Below, in pieces: positions 8,545 to 17,194 of a stretch of 64,000 bases of DNA. The DNA is taken from the NCBI GenBank assembly GCA_900314795.1, contig OMWP01000010.1, forward strand, positions 1-64,000. The letters run 5' to 3'. Origin of the DNA: an uncultured Eubacteriales bacterium (lineage in GTDB: Bacteria; Bacillota; Clostridia; Oscillospirales; Acutalibacteraceae). Within the stretch, counting starts at the first letter, position 1; each line of letters begins with the position of its first letter. The notes under the pieces were generated by a model. That model saw only the letters and a program-made list of their open reading frames with translations, made no database searches and was not told the origin of the DNA. The position numbers and the translations under genes are program-made.

Positions 8545-9183
8545 TTATTTTTGAACTTTGTCAAAAAAATCTTTCTTACTCTCAGTCGCCGCAACCTTTC
8601 CCGAGGATTCTTCACTCAGCGCCTTATTAAAAGCGACAAGATCATCTTCGGGCAGATGGAAACGGACAGTAACCTCTTCGGTAAAATCCGAATCGTCAAT
8701 AGCGCCGTTGAATCTTGCGACAAGAGACGGGATCTTTCCGTATAAGGTATAAGAACAGCGCAGCTCACACACGGAGCATAGCTCCATCTCGCGCTCCTGT
8801 GCCGCGTCGATCGCAAGCTTTGCCGCCGCGGAATAAGCACGCACTAAGCCGCCCGCGCCGAGCAGTACGCCGCCGAAATAGCGGGTCACAACAATGACGC
8901 AGTCGGTGATATCGCGCTTGCGGATCGCGTCGAGCACCGGGATGCCCGCAGTACCCTGCGGCTCATTATCATCGCTGTAGCGCGACACGCCTTCATCCTT
9001 GATGACATAGGCGTAGACATTATGGCGCGCGTCCCAATGTTTGGTTTTGATCTCATTGATAAAGGCGATCGCCTCATCCTGCGTTGACACAGGCTTGCAG
9101 TAGCCGATGAAACGCGAGCGTTTCTCGACCAGTTCATCAGAGGCGAACGCTTTGACGGTTTTATATGTATTCATAAGCATCAT
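8545..9183 (-). CDS. YigZ / IMPACT family protein
   Basis: A 212-residue member of the UPF0029 (IMPACT/YigZ) family. The N-terminal domain carries the conserved segments RSRFIGYCKPV, DARHNVYAYVI and VVTRYFGGVLLGAGGLVRAY. The C-terminal half is the DUF1949-type ferredoxin-like fold. The family is linked to translation and GCN2-like control in eukaryotes, but the bacterial role is not settled. Three in-frame ATGs (9183, 9180, 9174) compete and none has a clear Shine-Dalgarno, because a family B palindrome (GACGAACAGTGCTCGTC) abuts the start. The gene stands alone. Confidence 0.88.
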   Translation of the reverse strand: MMLMNTYKTVKAFASDELVEKRSRFIGYCKPVSTQDEAIAFINEIKTKHWDARHNVYAYVIKDEGVSRYSDDNEPQGTAGIPVLDAIRKRDITDCVIVVTRYFGGVLLGAGGLVRAYSAAAKLAIDAAQEREMELCSVCELRCSYTLYGKIPSLVARFNGAIDDSDFTEEVTVRFHLPEDDLVAFNKALSEESSGKVAATESKKDFFDKVQK

Positions 9184-9360
9184 AGTCAGACGAACAGTGC
9201 TCGTCTATAGCAAAGAGATTTGCATAAACAGTAATGTGCTTCATCACTGAAGGGGATTCCCACAGTCGCAAGGACACGCATGTCCTCGCTCCCTCGGAAT
9301 GACAACGAATATAAGAACAGCAAAAATCGTTGATTCCTTATGGGAAGGCAATAACTAAGT

Positions 9361-9384
9361 AAGGCGGTACAACAGTACCGCCTT
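9361..9384 (-). terminator. Hairpin after rpmE
   Basis: AAGGCGGTAC / GTACCGCCTT stem with a TGTT loop on the minus strand, a few bases below the rpmE stop. The following ACTTAGTTATT is only weakly U-rich. Confidence 0.55.
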
Positions 9385-9397
9385 CAACTCATTTTCA

Positions 9398-9601
9398 TTA
9401 TTTCTCCATACCGAAACGCTTCTTGAAACGGTCAACACGGCCGCCTGTATCAACAAGCTTCTGTTTACCGGTAAAGAACGGATGGCACTTGGAGCAAATT
9501 TCAACACGGATATCCTTCTTGGTAGAGCCGGTCTCGATCACATTACCGCAAGCGCAGGTAATGGTAGTCTGGCCATAATTAGGATGGATCTTTTCCTGCA
9601 T
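9398..9601 (-). CDS. rpmE: 50S ribosomal protein L31, zinc-binding form
   Basis: Ribosomal protein L31 of 67 residues, starting at ATG 9601 where GAGGTG lies six bases upstream. A GTG at 9619 would place that motif inside the coding region. The zinc ribbon is complete, with CACG near residue 17 and [13 protein letters not shown] later, so this is the C+ type that binds zinc. The KRFGMEK C terminus is typical. It has its own promoter and hairpin. Confidence 0.95.
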   Translation of the reverse strand: MQEKIHPNYGQTTITCACGNVIETGSTKKDIRVEICSKCHPFFTGKQKLVDTGGRVDRFKKRFGMEK

Positions 9602-9654
9602 TTCATTCACCTCTTTCACATAGCCATATTCGTGTAGCCATAATTAACATAGGT

Positions 9655-9683
9655 ATTATACACTAATAATCTTCAAAAAGCAA
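9655..9683 (-). promoter_or_regulatory. rpmE promoter
   Basis: Minus strand: -35 TTGCTT (9678-9683), 17-base spacer ending in GTG (extended -10), -10 TATAAT (9655-9660). Confidence 0.75.
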
Positions 9684-9725
9684 GTGTTTTTTCTAATTTT
9701 TTAATGTGATCTATAAAAAGAAATC

Positions 9726-10523
9726 TTATTGCGCGGCAAGATATTCCACATATCGGTCAAAATTCATATCCAAAGCACGCATATTAAAGGCATAAGTTTT
9801 GCCGACATAGCGGAATAGATGGGAGGAATACGAGATACCGCCCGCGTTCTCTTTATTAGGATAGCGCAGGATGAACCCATAGTCGACACAGTGGCGCGTC
9901 AGCCACGAATACGCCGGTGTATCGGCAAACTTTCCGTCAGTCTTGACGGTCAGATAGACCAAGAGTCCCGTCTGCTGTTCGCTCTCCCCTGCCGGCGGCA
10001 GTTCCTTTTTGACATGAGCCTCTGCCATGACCAAACTCGCCTTGGAATCCTTGCGGTATTTTTCGACCTCTTCCTTATAACGCTTAGCCTGATCCTCATA
10101 GGACACATAGCCCTCCACGACCATCAGGTCAAAACCCGCTTTTTTCGCGTCGGCGACCATGTTGTTCAGGCTGTCTGCCGCATCGGAAGCGATCTGAACG
10201 CCGCAGCTCTCCATGGTATCGGGCACAAAACTCTTATCGATCGGAGAGGCGGCGCTGACCGTTTTCAAAAACATAGGATTGGAGGAATGGGTGTCATCCT
10301 CGATATATTCCGATGGTGAGATAGGACTTTTCTCGCTGAGAGAATTCACATAAAACTTATACCCGAAAAAGATGCCGACGATCAAAACGGCAAGCATGAC
10401 CAGCGGAAGGATATACAACAAGGCGCGCTGGTTCTGTACCTTGTTTTCCTCCCGCGCCTGTTGTTCTTCCAGAACGCCGCGATTCACTTTTCCGAGTTTA
10501 AAGTTTCGTTGCTTCCTGCTCAA
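9726..10523 (-). CDS. M15 (VanY-like) D,D-carboxypeptidase homologue with degenerate active site
   Basis: Membrane-anchored 265-residue protein. A basic cytoplasmic N terminus is followed by one membrane helix (about residues 34-55) and an extracellular domain resembling VanY/DacB carboxypeptidases of family M15B. Family landmarks are visible but altered. The first zinc motif SxHxxGxAxD reads SEQQTGLLVY, so both the histidine and the aspartate ligand are gone. The later EPWHFRYVG block reads YSSHLFRYVG, so the catalytic glutamate is missing and one histidine remains. The surrounding DYGFILRYP and FRYVG segments are intact, so the fold is probably kept. I infer a cell-wall-binding pseudo-peptidase rather than an enzyme. 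It stands alone between rpmE and thrS. Confidence 0.75.
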   Translation of the reverse strand: MSRKQRNFKLGKVNRGVLEEQQAREENKVQNQRALLYILPLVMLAVLIVGIFFGYKFYVNSLSEKSPISPSEYIEDDTHSSNPMFLKTVSAASPIDKSFVPDTMESCGVQIASDAADSLNNMVADAKKAGFDLMVVEGYVSYEDQAKRYKEEVEKYRKDSKASLVMAEAHVKKELPPAGESEQQTGLLVYLTVKTDGKFADTPAYSWLTRHCVDYGFILRYPNKENAGGISYSSHLFRYVGKTYAFNMRALDMNFDRYVEYLAAQ

Positions 10524-10599
10524 TTTATCCTGCCTTTATCGGCCTCCTTCTTCAATAAGGAGGTGCAAAACTGAGGGTTGTCTATGAATGTTGATCAAC

Positions 10600-10687
10600 C
10601 CTCAGTCGCTTTGCGACAGCTCTCCGATGTATGGATTTTGTTACCCAAATCACAGATTTGGACAGAATCTCACCTTAGAAAAGAGAG
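10600..10687. repeat. Family C repeat interrupted by a family D hairpin element
   Basis: The palindrome CCTCAGTCGCTTTGCGACAG...GGGAGCC seen elsewhere is here split. After GACAGCTC comes a segment containing CCCAAATCACAGATTTGG (hairpin), and then the palindrome resumes with CTTAGAAAAGAGAGCC. Confidence 0.65.
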
Positions 10688-10689
10688 CC

Positions 10690-12633
10690 TTATTTGATTG
10701 CTTTTGTATCGATCTCTTCGCGCATCATGTCCTTGAACGCTGCTAAGGACATGGAGCCGAGATCACCGTCCTTGCGGTGACGGATGGAAACGGTATTATT
10801 TTCGATATCCTTGTCGCCGATGATGACCATGTACGGGATCTTCTGCACCTGCGCCTCACGGATCTTGTAGCCGATCTTCTCATTGCGGTCATCGACCTCT
10901 ACGCGCATGCCCATATCCTCGAGCTCCTTTGCGATCTCAAAGACACGGTCATGATGACGGTCGGCGATGGGCAGCAGCTTGACCTGTACGGGTGCAAGCC
11001 ACAGCGGGAACGCGCCTGCGTACTTCTCAATCAGCAATGCGAGGGTGCGCTCATAGCAACCGATAGAGGTACGGTGGATGATGAACGGATGCTTCTTCAC
11101 GCCGTCGCGGTCAACATATTCCATACCGAACTTTTCGGCGATCATCGGGTCGATCTGGATGGTGATCAGGGTATCTTCCTTGCCGAATACGTTCTTGATC
11201 TGGATATCGAGCTTGGGGCCGTAGAATGCCGCCTCACCGATACCGATCTTATAATCGATACCAAGGTCGTCGAGGATCTTGCCCATCATCCCCTGGACAT
11301 TGTTCCACTCTTCCTCAGTGCCGATGTACTTCTCACGGTCGTTGGGATCCCACTGGGAGAAGCGGTAGGAAACATCCTCATACAGACCCAAGGTCTTTAA
11401 GCAGGTGATGGCAAGGCTCAGGCAGTGCTCAAACTCGCCCTCGAGCTGCTCGGGGGTGCACATCAGATGACCCTCGGAAATGGTGAACTGACGAACGCGG
11501 ATCAAACCGTGCATCTCACCCGAAGCCTCGTTACGGAACAGCGTGGAGGTTTCGTTCAGTCGCATGGGCAGATCGCGATAGCTTCTGCCGCGGTTGAGGA
11601 ATACCTGATACTGGAACGGACAGGTCATCGGACGAAGCGCGTATACTTCATCATCGTTATCGGGGTCGCCGAGGATAAACATACCGTCCTGATAATGATC
11701 CCAGTGACCGCTGATCTTGTACAGATCGGACTTCGCCATGAACGGCGTCTTGGTGAGCTGCCAGCCGTTCTTCTGCTCGAGATCCTCGACCCAGCGCTGT
11801 AACAGCTGGATGATACGGGCGCCCTTGGGGAGCATGATCGGCAGACCCTGACCGATATAATCAACAGTAGTGAACAGCTCGAGCTCTCTGCCGAGCTTGT
11901 TGTGGTCGCGCTTTAAGGCTTCTTCTCTGCGGGTGATGTACTCCTCAAGCATGGAAGCCTTCGGGAAAGAGATACCGTATACACGGCAAAGCTGCTGATT
12001 CTTGGAATCACCGCGCCAGTAAGCACCGGTGCAGTTGGTGAGCTTGAACGCCTTGACGGGTGCGACAGACATCAGGTGAGGGCCGGCGCACAAATCGACG
12101 AATTCCGCCTGCTTGTAGAAGCTGATCGGCTCGCCCTTGTCAGCGTGCTCACTCGCGAGCTCTACCTTATAGGGCTCTCCGATCTCATTGAGGAAATCCA
12201 GCGCATCCTGCGGCGCTTTTTCAAAGCGGGAGATCTCGATGCCGGACTTGACGATCTTCTTCATCTCTGCTTCGATTTTAGCGAGATCATCGTTATCAAA
12301 GGGCTTCTCTACGTCAAAATCATAATAGAAGCCTTCATCGATGGACGGGCCGATCGCGAGCTTGGCTTCGGGGAACAGGCGCTTGACCGCCTGAGCGAGA
12401 ATATGAGAGGTCGTATGCCAGAACGCCTGCTTACCCTCATCGTTATCGAAGGTCAACAGCTCGACCTTGCAATCCGCTGTCAGCTCGGTGCGCAGGTCAC
12501 ATACCTTGCCGTCAATCAGCGCGGCACATACGTTTTTATACAGTCCCATCGAAATGGACTTGGCAATCTGAGCGGGCGTGATGTTCTCTTCAAACTGCTG
12601 CACTACGCCGCCCTTTAATTCTACATTGATCAT
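10690..12633 (-). CDS. thrS: Threonyl-tRNA synthetase
   Basis: Class II aminoacyl-tRNA synthetase charging tRNA-Thr, 647 residues. In order: N-terminal TGS domain; editing domain with HTTSH at about residue 78 and the C-AGPH pair (DLCAGPHL); catalytic core with the zinc cysteine in MTCPFQ and motif 3 (RTSIGCYERTLALLIE); anticodon-binding C-terminal domain. All landmarks are intact. Expression is controlled by the T-box leader at 12709-13025, whose specifier reads ACC (Thr), which confirms the assignment. Confidence 0.97.
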   Translation of the reverse strand: MINVELKGGVVQQFEENITPAQIAKSISMGLYKNVCAALIDGKVCDLRTELTADCKVELLTFDNDEGKQAFWHTTSHILAQAVKRLFPEAKLAIGPSIDEGFYYDFDVEKPFDNDDLAKIEAEMKKIVKSGIEISRFEKAPQDALDFLNEIGEPYKVELASEHADKGEPISFYKQAEFVDLCAGPHLMSVAPVKAFKLTNCTGAYWRGDSKNQQLCRVYGISFPKASMLEEYITRREEALKRDHNKLGRELELFTTVDYIGQGLPIMLPKGARIIQLLQRWVEDLEQKNGWQLTKTPFMAKSDLYKISGHWDHYQDGMFILGDPDNDDEVYALRPMTCPFQYQVFLNRGRSYRDLPMRLNETSTLFRNEASGEMHGLIRVRQFTISEGHLMCTPEQLEGEFEHCLSLAITCLKTLGLYEDVSYRFSQWDPNDREKYIGTEEEWNNVQGMMGKILDDLGIDYKIGIGEAAFYGPKLDIQIKNVFGKEDTLITIQIDPMIAEKFGMEYVDRDGVKKHPFIIHRTSIGCYERTLALLIEKYAGAFPLWLAPVQVKLLPIADRHHDRVFEIAKELEDMGMRVEVDDRNEKIGYKIREAQVQKIPYMVIIGDKDIENNTVSIRHRKDGDLGSMSLAAFKDMMREEIDTKAIK

Positions 12634-12658
12634 ATTGATCCTCTCCTTTAATCATAAT

Positions 12659-12701
12659 CGGTTGAGATTGCAACGGCATAAATGCCTCGCAATGACAATT
12701 C
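12659..12701. repeat. Family A repeat between thrS and its T-box terminator
   Basis: GGTTGAGATTGCAACGGCAT...CCTCGCAATGACAAT. Partial palindrome of the dispersed family. Confidence 0.75.
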
Positions 12702-12708
12702 ATAATAA

Positions 12709-13025
12709 AAAAGCCCTGCTATTTCCGAAGAAATAACAGGGCGTATTGACGCGGTTCCACCTGATTCAATATCGATCATCAACAAACTGATGTTGACGAT
12801 TGATATCCTCATTAATGCCTTAACGCGGCTCACGTCGCCCCATTTCCTGAGCGAGACATATCTCTTTCCATTCGTTGAGATTGCCGCGGCAAAAGCCTTG
12901 CAATGACAATTGATGAGATATGAGGGGTGGTATCCCGCTATGAGCGTGTCGTCTTACACCGACCGACGACTCTCTGTAACGCAGAAACAGCGGACATTGT
13001 CCCCTATTCAGGCTATTTAATTCAA
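12709..13025 (-). promoter_or_regulatory. T-box leader, Thr specifier (ACC), controlling thrS
   Basis: On the minus strand the leader has Stem I with the AGAGAG and GGTCGGTG elements. In the specifier loop, GCGGGAT is followed by the triplet ACC (12931-12929), then A. The antiterminator motif CAGGTGGAACCGCG follows, and then a terminator GCCCTG...CAGGGC with a T run. The ACC codon matches thrS. A copy of the family A repeat (12874-12910) sits inside a hairpin CATATCTC / GAGATATG between Stem I and the antiterminator. Confidence 0.92.
12874..12910. repeat. Family A repeat inside the thrS T-box
   Basis: GTTGAGATTGCCGCGGCAAA...GCAATGACAAT lies in the apical part of a leader hairpin, so it is transcribed as part of the riboswitch. 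Confidence 0.8.
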
Positions 13026-13030
13026 GAAAT

Positions 13031-13059
13031 AATATATCACCTTAATCAGCGGCTGTCAA
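13031..13059 (-). promoter_or_regulatory. Promoter of the thrS T-box transcript
   Basis: Minus strand: -35 TTGACA (13054-13059), 17-base spacer, -10 TATATT (13031-13036). Near-consensus. Confidence 0.8.
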
Positions 13060-13078
13060 TGGTTTGCCGCAAAAAAAT

Positions 13079-14479
13079 CTAAGCTAAATGAACGATTTTC
13101 AACTGACAGTAATACGCATCCAGTATATTGATCTCACCGTCAAAATTCACATCCGCAGAGGCGGTCTCTGCACCGTTGAGCTTCACCAAATACGCGATAT
13201 AACACTGGATCGTCGTCGCATCCATTACGTCAAGCTCACTGCTGCTGTCCACATCACCCATCACCGTATTGACTGTGTGATCTGAAAGAGCGCTGTTCGC
13301 CGCGGAGCCCTCTTCACAGCAAACGACCGCTTGAGGACATCCGCTGAGAGCTGACGCGCTGATATCGGTCGTCTGAGGTGAAACGGAGATCCCCTCTAAA
13401 GCGGTGCAACCGTCAAACGCATTATCATACAGCCGGGCTACGCCGTCGGACATCAGAACATATCGCATCGCGCTGCAGTTCTTGAACGCATTGTGAGAAA
13501 CTGTCAGGTTATCTCCGCACAAAGCAGCACTGCTGATCGCGGAATCACCGTTAAACGCGAGCTGACCGATATAGGATAAGCTCGCAGGTGTTTTGAACTG
13601 TTGCAGGCTCTTGCATCCTCTGAAAGCCCCGTCGCCGATCGTCACCAGACCCTCGGCATAATTGATGGTTTCCAATCCGGTACAGTCAGCAAACGCATAT
13701 GCATCGATCGCATAGACACTCTCGGGGAGAGTAACAGACTTTATCTTGGAGCTGACAAAGGCATGTGAAGCGATACGCTTGATCGAATCGGGGATCGCGA
13801 CCTCTGTATCGGTGCCCTGATAACGCAGCAGCACACCGTCGCCCACAACGGCAAAAGCATCTGCCTTACTCAGGTAAGGTGTACCGTCAAAGGCATATGC
13901 GCCGACAGCACTGAGCGTTGCAGGCAAATTGACGCTCTCCAATTTGGTACATCCGTAAAAAGCGCCCGTACCGACACTGACCAGACCCTCATTCGCAGTG
14001 AAGGACTTGAGATACTCACAGCGTGCAAAAGCATAGGAAGCGACCGAGGTACAACGCAACGGGATCGTAACACTTTCCGAAGTGCCGTTATACCACAGCA
14101 AAACACTGCCGAGCATCACATATTTCTCGGTAGACGCATCCAAATACGGTGTACCGTAAAACGCCATATCACCCACCTCGGTGATGCTGTCACCGGAGGT
14201 AACACTTTGCAGCGAGCTGCAGCCGTAGAATGCTCTGTCCCCTATCACACGAACAGAATCATTCAGCTTGATACTTTTTACTTTTTTATTATCGGCAAAC
14301 GCGGAATCACCGATCGCGGTGATATGGGAAGGTATGGTCACATCCGCATCGCTGCCGTTATACTTGAGCAGCACGCCGGATTGTATATCAAAATCTTCAT
14401 GTGCCGCCGCGGTCGGAAAAACAAAAAAAGGAGCAAGCAGCATTAAGCAAACCATGATACAACAACACAGTCTTTTCAT
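13079..14479 (-). CDS. Secreted BspA-type leucine-rich repeat protein with dockerin
   Basis: Exported 466-residue protein. A signal peptide (residues 1-25, ending FPTAAA) is followed by about ten BspA/TpLRR units of the form I(G)xxAFxGCxxLxxVxLPxxLxxI (for example AFYGCSSLQSV, AFADCTGLETI). The C terminus is a type I dockerin of two calcium-binding repeats, GDVDSSSELDVMDATTIQ and ADVNFDGEINILDAYYCQL. In Ruminococcus dockerins plug proteins into cohesin scaffolds, so this may be a cellulosome-like or surface-attached binding protein. No catalytic domain is visible. It is monocistronic, and ligand and partner are unknown. Confidence 0.85.
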   Translation of the reverse strand: MKRLCCCIMVCLMLLAPFFVFPTAAAHEDFDIQSGVLLKYNGSDADVTIPSHITAIGDSAFADNKKVKSIKLNDSVRVIGDRAFYGCSSLQSVTSGDSITEVGDMAFYGTPYLDASTEKYVMLGSVLLWYNGTSESVTIPLRCTSVASYAFARCEYLKSFTANEGLVSVGTGAFYGCTKLESVNLPATLSAVGAYAFDGTPYLSKADAFAVVGDGVLLRYQGTDTEVAIPDSIKRIASHAFVSSKIKSVTLPESVYAIDAYAFADCTGLETINYAEGLVTIGDGAFRGCKSLQQFKTPASLSYIGQLAFNGDSAISSAALCGDNLTVSHNAFKNCSAMRYVLMSDGVARLYDNAFDGCTALEGISVSPQTTDISASALSGCPQAVVCCEEGSAANSALSDHTVNTVMGDVDSSSELDVMDATTIQCYIAYLVKLNGAETASADVNFDGEINILDAYYCQLKIVHLA

Positions 14480-14518
14480 GCTATCATCCTCCTTTGATCA
14501 ATTAATGAATCCGGTAGT

Positions 14519-15637
14519 TTAGTCTCCCTTACTGGAGATATCCAGGATCAATTTGTCAATATCATCTAATCTGGATTCATAATCCTTCGGTCTGTCGTCT
14601 TCTTCAGGTACTTCCTGAACCTCAGTCAGATAATTCTCGACGTCATTCTTTGTTTCTTCGTTCTCTACATCATTTCTTTCTTGCGTATCCAAATACAAAT
14701 AGTCCTCGGTGTCACGATTCTCAAGCTGCGATGTTTCTTCAATACTATCGTTCTCATCCTCGGAAGTATTACTGGCAATGAAGCCCTCGACCTTTTCCTC
14801 AGCGATATTGACGACCGGAGCCTCTTCTTCTTTGACCAACGTCACACTGTCCTTATCACGAACATGCCGGGTCATCTCGATCAGGATGAATAAGATATAC
14901 AAACCGAACAGCAGCATCTCGAGGGGCTGCGCATTATTCAACACCTGTTCTGTATCAAAGCGAAATACCAGATGATACACACCGTACGGAATCATTGCCG
15001 CAACAGCGGGAAATCCGTAAACAAAGCAGGATTTAAGCGCGTTTTTGCTCTTGATCAACGCCAATACAACGGCATAGTTGAAGAAGAACAAAGTCGCAAA
15101 CATATAACAAATCAGCGAGCTGACATCCGCCAAGCGGATCGAGATCGTCGTAAACTGTACAAAACTGAGAACCATCCTCACACCGCAAAGGATCGCGGGG
15201 ATCGCGTTGATCAAAGAGAAGTTCTTTCCCTCTTTGTAACGGAAGGAATGATTCAAGCCGAGAATGATGAACACAACAGCGGACAGAAGTGATAAAACAG
15301 CACCTAAGGTCTCCAACAGGGAGATCCTGCCCGAGCTAAAGATCTGAAAAACAGTGAAGCCACCGTCTGCCGCCAACAGCAGTGACAGCAAGATGCCGAC
15401 GATTCCCGCGGGAAAGTTCTTTTGAGGCAGATAATACTTGGCGATCTTTTTGTCCAAAAGGACAAACAAGACAGCAAATAAGAAAATCAGCACACAAGCG
15501 CCGAGATAACAATATTCCATTTGTAAGGCGCTCAATCCCGGTATGCTTCCTTCCGGCATAAAACCCTGAGCGAGTTTAAAAAAACCGGCCGCCAAAAACA
15601 GCGGTACAAACGGAATCCAGGTTAGTTTGGATTTCAT
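14519..15637 (-). CDS. Multi-pass membrane protein with acidic cytoplasmic tail
   Basis: Unrecognised protein of 372 residues. About eight hydrophobic helices occupy the first 260 residues. They are followed by a roughly 110-residue hydrophilic tail rich in Glu and Asp (for example EEEAPVVNIAEEKVEGF and DSIEETSQLENRDTEDY) that ends KLILDISSKGD. The start ATG at 15637 is chosen because AAGGAG lies seven bases upstream. A longer in-frame start at 15694 has no such signal. It lies between the LRR-dockerin gene and the tandem DacF-like genes, all on the same strand but with gaps. No function can be given. Confidence 0.7.
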   Translation of the reverse strand: MKSKLTWIPFVPLFLAAGFFKLAQGFMPEGSIPGLSALQMEYCYLGACVLIFLFAVLFVLLDKKIAKYYLPQKNFPAGIVGILLSLLLAADGGFTVFQIFSSGRISLLETLGAVLSLLSAVVFIILGLNHSFRYKEGKNFSLINAIPAILCGVRMVLSFVQFTTISIRLADVSSLICYMFATLFFFNYAVVLALIKSKNALKSCFVYGFPAVAAMIPYGVYHLVFRFDTEQVLNNAQPLEMLLFGLYILFILIEMTRHVRDKDSVTLVKEEEAPVVNIAEEKVEGFIASNTSEDENDSIEETSQLENRDTEDYLYLDTQERNDVENEETKNDVENYLTEVQEVPEEDDRPKDYESRLDDIDKLILDISSKGD

Positions 15638-15827
15638 ATTCATACTCCTTATTTCAAACCTGATCCGATTATCTATGAGATATCGTCGGTTCAAGCAATA
15701 TATGATTTGATCGATAGATCGAAATAAACCGAAAAAGACCTATTTCGGCTACCATATATTGTATATGAAGGATCAAGGGCTGTCAAGTTAAGGTTTTGTA
15801 AATTATACGCTGCCGACATGAATCCAT

Positions 15828-15854
15828 AAAAAAACCGACGCGTTGCCGCGTCGA
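15828..15854 (-). terminator. Terminator after the dacF-like pair
   Basis: Minus-strand stem CGACGCG / CGCGTCG, GCAA loop, then a seven-T run. Confidence 0.85.
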
Positions 15855-15859
15855 TCTTT

Positions 15860-17191
15860 TTACTTGATTCTGTTTTTCTTGTTCTCACGTTTACGCTTCT
15901 TTGCATAAGAGGATGATACAGAAACGTAGATGATAAAAAGGATAACCACCAAACCTACCGCCATCAAAAACCACGGAGAGGTCAAAACACCTCTGATCGC
16001 GTCAGTCGTATACAAGATCGGGCTGACGTTAACATCGTCGTTCGATACCAGATTGATCTGTGTGAACGGTTCGTTTTTATAGTAGACGGTCGCCGTCGTG
16101 ATGATGTCGCCCTTTTTGATGGGCGCGCTGACAGGATCGGTGCTGTCGGGCGTGATGCGTATATCGCCTTCCGAATAACCCTGCGGCAAAATGACATTGC
16201 AGTCTGTCTGGGGCACCAACAAAATACTTTTGGTGTCCCACGCATGATCGACCTTCTGTTCACAGATCGGCGTATCCTTGGTCACCGGAGTGACAAAGGA
16301 AAGGTTCAAAAATGCCCATCGGAACATATCGGCAGCTTCTATCATACAGTACTGCTCGTTCTCTTCCTTACTCGCATCATACGGAGCATGCAGCGCGATG
16401 CACATGTAGGAGTAGCCGTCGTATACGGCGTTAGACACCAAGCAGCGCCCTGCCTGCTGAGAAGTTCCGTTCTTAACGCCGGTCGCATAGACATAGTAGT
16501 AATCACCGCCGCGGGCGGGATCGATCAGCATGTTGCTCGTGATAAAGGGAACTTCATCTTTTTCTTTTGCATAGTAAGTATTTGTATTACAGATTTTAGA
16601 AAACAGCGGTAAGCCCATCGCCTGTTTCGTGATCTTATACAGATCGCGCGCTGTCGTATAATGGTTCTCATCATGTGAGCCGAACGGATTGGTGAAATGG
16701 GTATCCGAACACTCGAGTTCCTCTGCCTTGGCGTTCATTTTATCCACAAAGGTCTGGATATTGCCGTCACCGATATAATCCGCCAGCACCATCGCAGCGT
16801 CGTCGCCGGTGGGCAGCATCAGCGCATAGAGAAGGTTCTCGACCGTTAAGGAGTCGCCTACATACCAATCGACGCCGGTACAAGACATTCCCTGCTCCAA
16901 TACACTGTCGATACAAGTTTGCTTGATCGGTATTTTCGTATCAAAATCATCAAAGTATTCCGCCGCGACGATATAAGTCATGATCTTAGTCAATGACGAG
17001 GGATAGCGTCTTGTATCCGCTTCTTTGGCAAAGACCTCCATCCCGGTATCCAGATTGACCATCAGCAGGGAATCGGAGAATTGCTCAACATCACAATCAA
17101 AGCTGAGCGCTCCGGCAGGAATCGATCCGAAACAGGCGAAAAGAACAACCATCGCTGTTATGACAGAAATCCATCGAAAGATTCTTTTCAT
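15860..17191 (-). CDS. Serine-type D-Ala-D-Ala carboxypeptidase (DacF/PBP5-like) with altered motifs
   Basis: Low-molecular-weight penicillin-binding protein of 443 residues (peptidase family S11), acting on cell-wall peptides outside the membrane. It has a signal peptide at residues 1-28 and a C-terminal membrane helix (about 405-425) before a basic tail. The nucleophile motif SxxK is intact (YPSSLTKIM). The second motif reads TGDD where SGN is usual, and the third reads KNG (GVKNGTSQQAG) instead of KTG. Activity is therefore plausible but uncertain. It follows a paralogue by three bases, so the two are one operon ending at the hairpin at 15828. Confidence 0.82.
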   Translation of the reverse strand: MKRIFRWISVITAMVVLFACFGSIPAGALSFDCDVEQFSDSLLMVNLDTGMEVFAKEADTRRYPSSLTKIMTYIVAAEYFDDFDTKIPIKQTCIDSVLEQGMSCTGVDWYVGDSLTVENLLYALMLPTGDDAAMVLADYIGDGNIQTFVDKMNAKAEELECSDTHFTNPFGSHDENHYTTARDLYKITKQAMGLPLFSKICNTNTYYAKEKDEVPFITSNMLIDPARGGDYYYVYATGVKNGTSQQAGRCLVSNAVYDGYSYMCIALHAPYDASKEENEQYCMIEAADMFRWAFLNLSFVTPVTKDTPICEQKVDHAWDTKSILLVPQTDCNVILPQGYSEGDIRITPDSTDPVSAPIKKGDIITTATVYYKNEPFTQINLVSNDDVNVSPILYTTDAIRGVLTSPWFLMAVGLVVILFIIYVSVSSSYAKKRKRENKKNRIK

Positions 17192-17194
17192 ACG

